A stretch of DNA of 64,000 nt from contig NZ_JBPSEG010000006.1 in assembly GCF_051488665.1 (NCBI RefSeq), positions 1 through 64,000 of the forward strand, given 5' to 3'. This document shows positions 60,603-64,000 of this stretch, one piece after another. The stretch is from Melioribacter sp051488665. GTDB lineage: Bacteria; Bacteroidota; Ignavibacteria; Ignavibacteriales; Melioribacteraceae. The stretch's first letter is position 1. Each line of letters begins with the position of its first letter. The position numbers and the translations under genes are program-made. The notes below the pieces were generated by a model. The model saw only the letters and a program-made list of their open reading frames with translations. It was not told the DNA's origin and made no database searches.

Positions 60603-61957
60603 TATTGCTCCTTTTCTATTCCGTACTTTTTAATTTTATTATAAAGATGGCTTCTTTGTATGCCGAGCAATTCGGCAGTCTTGCTTATGTTCCAGTCGTT
60701 GGCTTTCAATTGCTTTTCGATAAATATCTTTTCCGACTTTTCCTTGAATTCCTGAAACGAATTGACGGATGAGAAAAGCTCGTCGGACTTTATTCTTGTT
60801 TCCGGTAAATGGGGCAGTAAATCGTCTTTCGTTATTTTTTCATGCGGTATCATAATTACGGCTCTTTCAACAAAATTCCTCAACTCTCTCACATTTCCTT
60901 TCCACGGTAAATTTTTCAAAAACTCTACGGCGTCTGCGTCCCATTCCTTTTGATTGAATTTATTCTTCCTGCAGAAAAAGTCGGAAAAATGTCGAATAAG
61001 AAGGGGAATATCATCCTTTCGTTCTCTCAACGGCGGAATGTGTATCGGAATTACGTTCAAACGGTGGTACAAATCCTCCCTGAAATTTCCTTTCTCAATT
61101 TCTTCGATAAGATTTTTATTTGTAGCCGAAATAATTCTTACGTCGACTTCGATTTTTGAGCTGCCGCCTACCTTTTCGATTTTGCCTTCTTCGATTGCAC
61201 GAAGAACTTTTGCCTGAGCCTGCAGGCTCATATCTCCGATTTCATCGAGGAAGAGATTGCTGCCGTTTGCAAGTTCGAATTTACCGATTCTGTCTTTGAT
61301 TGCACCGGTAAAAGCGCCTTTTTCATGACCGAATAATTCCGATTCGATTAATTCCTGAGGTATAGCAGCGCAATTGACTTCGATCAATTCTTTGTCCGCC
61401 CGGTTGCTTTTCTTGTGTATTTCCTGAGCGATTAATTCTTTGCCGGTGCCGTTTTCGCCGGTTATCAAAATGCGCGCATCCGTCTTTGCTACTCTTTCTA
61501 CGGTTTCGAGAATCGATTGTATCGCCTTACTGTTGCCGATAATTTTATTTTCGTATTCTGCGTCGGCTTTTAACTTTTTATTTTCTTTGCGCAGTTTATA
61601 CTGAAGGAAAGCGTTCCTGACGGATATTAATAATTTATCGCGGTCGATCGGTTTTTCAATGAAATCGAAAGCGCCGAGTTTTGTGGCTTTTACGGCATTG
61701 CCGAGATTCGCATGCGCGGAAATAATAATAATTTCTGGTACGTTTTCTTTGGCGTTGATTCTTTGCAGAATATCAAAACCGCTCAATCCCGGCATCTGTA
61801 TATCGAGCAGTAATACGCTGTAATTACCGTATTCGATTTTTTTTAAGCCTGTCCCGGGTTCTGTAGTGTAGTCGACTTCATAGTCTTCGTATTCGAGAAT
61901 CATTTTAATCGATTCGCAAATTTCCTTTTCGTCGTCTATTATTAACACGTTTTTCAT
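60602..61957 (-). CDS. Sigma-54-dependent response regulator, NtrC family
   Basis: A 451-residue enhancer-binding protein with receiver, AAA+ and DNA-binding domains. The receiver has the phospho-acceptor Asp52 in 'LLLDIQMPGLSG', Walker A is GENGTGKE (167-174), and the sigma-54 contact loop GAFTGA (214-219) is intact. The C-terminal Fis-type helix-turn-helix is 'NISKTAELLGIQRSHLYNKIKK'. With sigma-54 it opens promoters with -24/-12 elements. No histidine kinase gene is next to it, so it is an orphan here. It lies between a YfiM-like gene and a HIT gene. The hsp20 promoter region at 35.8 kb is the only sigma-54-like element I saw in the window. Confidence 0.95.
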   Translation of the reverse strand: MKNVLIIDDEKEICESIKMILEYEDYEVDYTTEPGTGLKKIEYGNYSVLLLDIQMPGLSGFDILQRINAKENVPEIIIISAHANLGNAVKATKLGAFDFIEKPIDRDKLLISVRNAFLQYKLRKENKKLKADAEYENKIIGNSKAIQSILETVERVAKTDARILITGENGTGKELIAQEIHKKSNRADKELIEVNCAAIPQELIESELFGHEKGAFTGAIKDRIGKFELANGSNLFLDEIGDMSLQAQAKVLRAIEEGKIEKVGGSSKIEVDVRIISATNKNLIEEIEKGNFREDLYHRLNVIPIHIPPLRERKDDIPLLIRHFSDFFCRKNKFNQKEWDADAVEFLKNLPWKGNVRELRNFVERAVIMIPHEKITKDDLLPHLPETRIKSDELFSSVNSFQEFKEKSEKIFIEKQLKANDWNISKTAELLGIQRSHLYNKIKKYGIEKEQ

Positions 61958-61959
61958 AC

Positions 61960-62592
61960 CTAAAACCTCATAAAAAGGAAATGATAAAAATTCAGGAAAT
62001 CCGACGGCTTTAAATTTTTATTTTTTCTGAGATTATAGCCGTATATTTTTCCGAGTCCGTTTACAAGAATATCTTTGAAACTGTAATCGCCTTCGATAAA
62101 AAGCTCCTGCTCGATGTTTTCCACAAAAATACCGATAAAATCGGATAAATTGAAACATCCGAAATTATACGCCAGAAATGCGTTACCGAAAAAATGCGAA
62201 AGTTTGTCTTTATCTCCAAAATCTGAATTAGGCGAATCATAAAATAAATTTGACGGAAGGTTTTCCAAACGCTTTTTGAATATTGATTCGGAAGGAGACG
62301 GCAGGGGAACGGTTAACCTTGAGCCCAAAAGGAAACGCACATTGATTTTGTCGAAAGGCAGGCAGGCAAAAGTCAAAGCCAACAGAGTTTCGGAAATATC
62401 GCCATCGTAATAATCGAGGACTCTTCCGTAAAGCGAATCTACAAGTTGAACGTCGCTGATATCTTTACTGCAACCCTTCAATGAAATGATTGTTTCGGAA
62501 GCGTAATCAATCCCTTCATATATAGATTGGGCTTTTAATGCAGAGGCGGATAGTAATATAATAACTGAAAGCCCGGCAATAAAATTTTTCAT
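61960..62592 (-). CDS. Exported protein, possibly YfiM/DUF2279-like
   Basis: A 210-residue exported protein: signal peptide (residues 1-21, ending 'ASALKAQ'), a variable middle and a C-terminal region with 'DKDKLSHFFGNAFLAYNFG' and 'IFVENIEQELFIEGDYSFKDILVNGLGKIYG'. The pattern D-K-x2-H-x2-G plus a later 'SxxDxxxNxxG'-like segment recalls the YfiM/DUF2279 group of small envelope proteins, but the match is by eye only. Function is unknown. It begins with a 4-base overlap on meaB and the sigma-54 regulator follows after 2 bases. Confidence 0.6.
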   Translation of the reverse strand: MKNFIAGLSVIILLSASALKAQSIYEGIDYASETIISLKGCSKDISDVQLVDSLYGRVLDYYDGDISETLLALTFACLPFDKINVRFLLGSRLTVPLPSPSESIFKKRLENLPSNLFYDSPNSDFGDKDKLSHFFGNAFLAYNFGCFNLSDFIGIFVENIEQELFIEGDYSFKDILVNGLGKIYGYNLRKNKNLKPSDFLNFYHFLFMRF

Positions 62593-63545
62593 TTCCCGAG
62601 CAAATTCCGTTTATAATTATTCAACAATAATTCCGAGGCTTCTACGTACGAAATTTCTCCCCGGATTGTCTGTTCGGCAAGCTCGTTAAGAAAATTCGTT
62701 TCGATATTTTCCGAAATTTCTTCATTGATAAGATAATTAAGATTTTCGAGAATCCGTTCTTTCAACTTGTTTCTTCTGTTTAATTCGAGACGGTTCGAAT
62801 CGATAAGCGATTTACGGTGTTTTTCAATTTCAGCGGCAAGTTCTTCAATGCCTTTGTTCTCGGAGGCTACTGTTTTAATTACTTCCGGCGCAATGTCTTT
62901 GCTGTGGTAGAGTTGCAGGATTGTAGTCAGAGCCGTATAAGTTGCGTCCGCTCCCTGGCGGTCGCTTTTATTGATTACAAAAATATCCGCAATTTCCATC
63001 AATCCGGCTTTCATCGCTTGAATCGAATCTCCCGATTCGGGAACCAGGACAACAACGGTTGTATCGGCAGCTTTTGCAATATCGAGTTCCGATTGTCCCA
63101 CGCCGACAGTTTCGAAAATAATAATATCATATTGAGCGGCGTCGAGCAGGTCTGCTGCTTCTACGGCTTTTTTGCTCAATCCTCCGAGGCTTCCGCGCGT
63201 CGCCATACTTCTGATAAAAACTCCCGGGTCGGAGCCGATATCCGACATTCTGATTCTGTCGCCGAGAAGAGCGCCGCCGGAAAACGGACTCGTCGGATCG
63301 ACTGCAATGATTCCCACAGTTTTGTTCAGATTCCTGTAATGTCGCGTCAATTGATTGGTCAGGGTCGACTTACCCGCTCCTGGCGGACCTGTAATACCGA
63401 TTCTGTACGCATTACCCGTGTATTTATGCAACGATTTCAATAATTGATTTGCCGAACCGTTCGAAGACTCGATCAGCGTAATTGCGCGGGACACAGTTTT
63501 TTTGTCGCTCTCTCTTACCTTTTTTATGAAGTTTTCGTCTATCAT
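62589..63545 (-). CDS. meaB: Methylmalonyl-CoA mutase-associated GTPase MeaB
   Basis: A 318-residue P-loop GTPase that protects and reloads adenosylcobalamin-dependent mutases. Walker A is GPPGAGKST (53-61), followed by 'VGIIAVDPTSPFSGGALLGDRIRM', 'TVGVGQSELDIAKAADTTVVVLVPESGDSIQAMKAGLME' region and the guanine-specificity motif 'VINKSDRQGA'. It implies a B12-dependent mutase in the genome, but none is in view. It overlaps nadD (ATGA) and the next gene by 4 bases. Confidence 0.93.
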   Translation of the reverse strand: MIDENFIKKVRESDKKTVSRAITLIESSNGSANQLLKSLHKYTGNAYRIGITGPPGAGKSTLTNQLTRHYRNLNKTVGIIAVDPTSPFSGGALLGDRIRMSDIGSDPGVFIRSMATRGSLGGLSKKAVEAADLLDAAQYDIIIFETVGVGQSELDIAKAADTTVVVLVPESGDSIQAMKAGLMEIADIFVINKSDRQGADATYTALTTILQLYHSKDIAPEVIKTVASENKGIEELAAEIEKHRKSLIDSNRLELNRRNKLKERILENLNYLINEEISENIETNFLNELAEQTIRGEISYVEASELLLNNYKRNLLGK

Positions 63546-64000
63546 GATTCTCTGTATAAATTGTTTTTGCGGATATATTCTTCCACTTTAGGAGGCGCCA
63601 TAAAAGATACCGGCAGATTGTTCTTAATGCGCTCTCGCAATTCCGATGAAGAAATTTCAATCGTCGGTGTATCTAAAATTATAGCATTTTCGAAGTACTT
63701 ATTTTTCGTCCCCGACTCTTTATCGATCACTCTCTTCATAACAACGAGTTTGGCAAGTTCTACAATCTTGTCCGGTTTGTGCCATTTATCGAATACAACC
63801 AGATTGTCGTATCCTATTATCAGTTCGATGTTATTGTAAGTTTTTCTGAGTTCGACTATCGTGTCGTAAGTATAAGATATATTTCCTTTTCTTATTTCAT
63901 AATCCGTCAGATCGAAGTAGGGAATATCTTCAATTGCGAGTCTGAGCATGTTAAGACGGTGAATCGGATTGGACGAATTTTTGTCCGTCTTATGCGGAGA
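63542..64000 (-). CDS. nadD: Nicotinate-nucleotide adenylyltransferase, C-terminal part (cut by window end)
   Basis: The frame is open from the stop at 63542 to the last base of the window, 153 codons. The visible part holds 'PHKTDKNSSNPIHRLNMLRLAIED' region, 'YTYDTIVELRKTY', 'LIIGYDNLVVFDKWHKP' and 'PTIEISSSELRERIK', all typical of NadD, which makes NaAD from NaMN and ATP. The N-terminal GGxFNPxHxGH motif lies beyond the window. It is a truncation by the window edge, not a damaged gene: about 40 residues are missing. It overlaps meaB by 4 bases. Confidence 0.93.
   Translation of the reverse strand, partial: SPHKTDKNSSNPIHRLNMLRLAIEDIPYFDLTDYEIRKGNISYTYDTIVELRKTYNNIELIIGYDNLVVFDKWHKPDKIVELAKLVVMKRVIDKESGTKNKYFENAIILDTPTIEISSSELRERIKNNLPVSFMAPPKVEEYIRKNNLYRES

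Overview
The window looks like a chromosomal segment of a member of the Ignavibacteria (Melioribacter/Ignavibacterium-like, Bacteroidota-Chlorobi group). The evidence is a type A T9SS C-terminal sorting domain with the 'NYPNPFNPVTKI' motif typical of that group, a full-length SprA translocon, a T9SS plug protein, PorX, a Bacteroidota-type LptD, and two promoters matching the Bacteroidota pattern TTG-N19-TAnnTTTG. Shine-Dalgarno (SD) sequences are common and strong, unlike in most Bacteroidetes. The taxon is inferred from sequence character only. Genes are densely packed; no gap exceeds 300 bases. I saw no rRNA, tRNA, CRISPR array, insertion sequence, prophage or obvious frameshifted gene.

Layout. 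1-1.1 kb: a small T9SS cargo protein and a small exported protein. 1.1-4.6 kb (minus): sialate O-acetylesterase, PAP2 phosphatase, DUF190 protein and the fluoride channel CrcB. 4.7-5.6 kb: a repeat-rich DUF4097 surface protein with a clear terminator. 5.8-10.8 kb: an unknown 79-aa protein, the T9SS plug protein, a Gfo/Idh oxidoreductase and LptD, an envelope-biogenesis operon. 10.8-15.95 kb: a nitrogen module with two Amt transporters, two PII proteins, a glutamine amidotransferase and a porin-like protein. 16-22.6 kb: nitrilase-family amidase (minus), SpmA-SpmB fusion, 2-hydroxyacid dehydrogenase, alanine dehydrogenase, CoA-transferase and metallophosphatase. 22.6-33.8 kb: sprA-porX-tsaE-tsaB-DUF1573-accD, with iscS-like and birA genes convergent to it.

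35.7-38.8 kb: a heat-shock cluster hsp20-dnaK-hsp20 behind a notable regulatory region. 38.9-43.2 kb: M1 peptidase, membrane protein, def and fmt. 43.2-49.1 kb: cystathionine beta-synthase/cysteine synthase, DUF4380 protein, cystathionine gamma-lyase family enzyme, a MORN/TonB fusion, a thioredoxin-like protein (minus) and a DUF6600 protein. 49.2-54.9 kb: one tightly overlapped operon purC-DUF971-pgsA-pgpA-cinA-thpR-recA-recX. 55-60.25 kb: acyl-CoA dehydrogenase, guaB, glycosyltransferase and purD. 60.25-64 kb (minus): nadD (cut by the window end), meaB, a YfiM-like protein, an NtrC-family regulator and a HIT protein, overlapped as one operon and ending at a terminator whose hairpin lies inside the purD coding sequence.

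How the genes work together. SprA, the plug protein, PorX and the sorted cargo belong to type IX secretion. LptD, the plug protein and SprA are all outer-membrane biogenesis or transport factors. The Amt/PII pairs form a nitrogen-sensing and uptake unit. The most unusual signals are non-coding: a sigma-54-like element with upstream palindromic sites before hsp20, two heat-shock leaders complementary to the whole 16S anti-SD tail, and a degenerate heptamer TAGGGAT at the 3' ends of two unrelated genes. I did not find a clearly new multi-gene system; the best candidates for undescribed biology are the 79-aa partner of the T9SS plug gene, the MORN/TonB fusion, and the control region of the heat-shock cluster.
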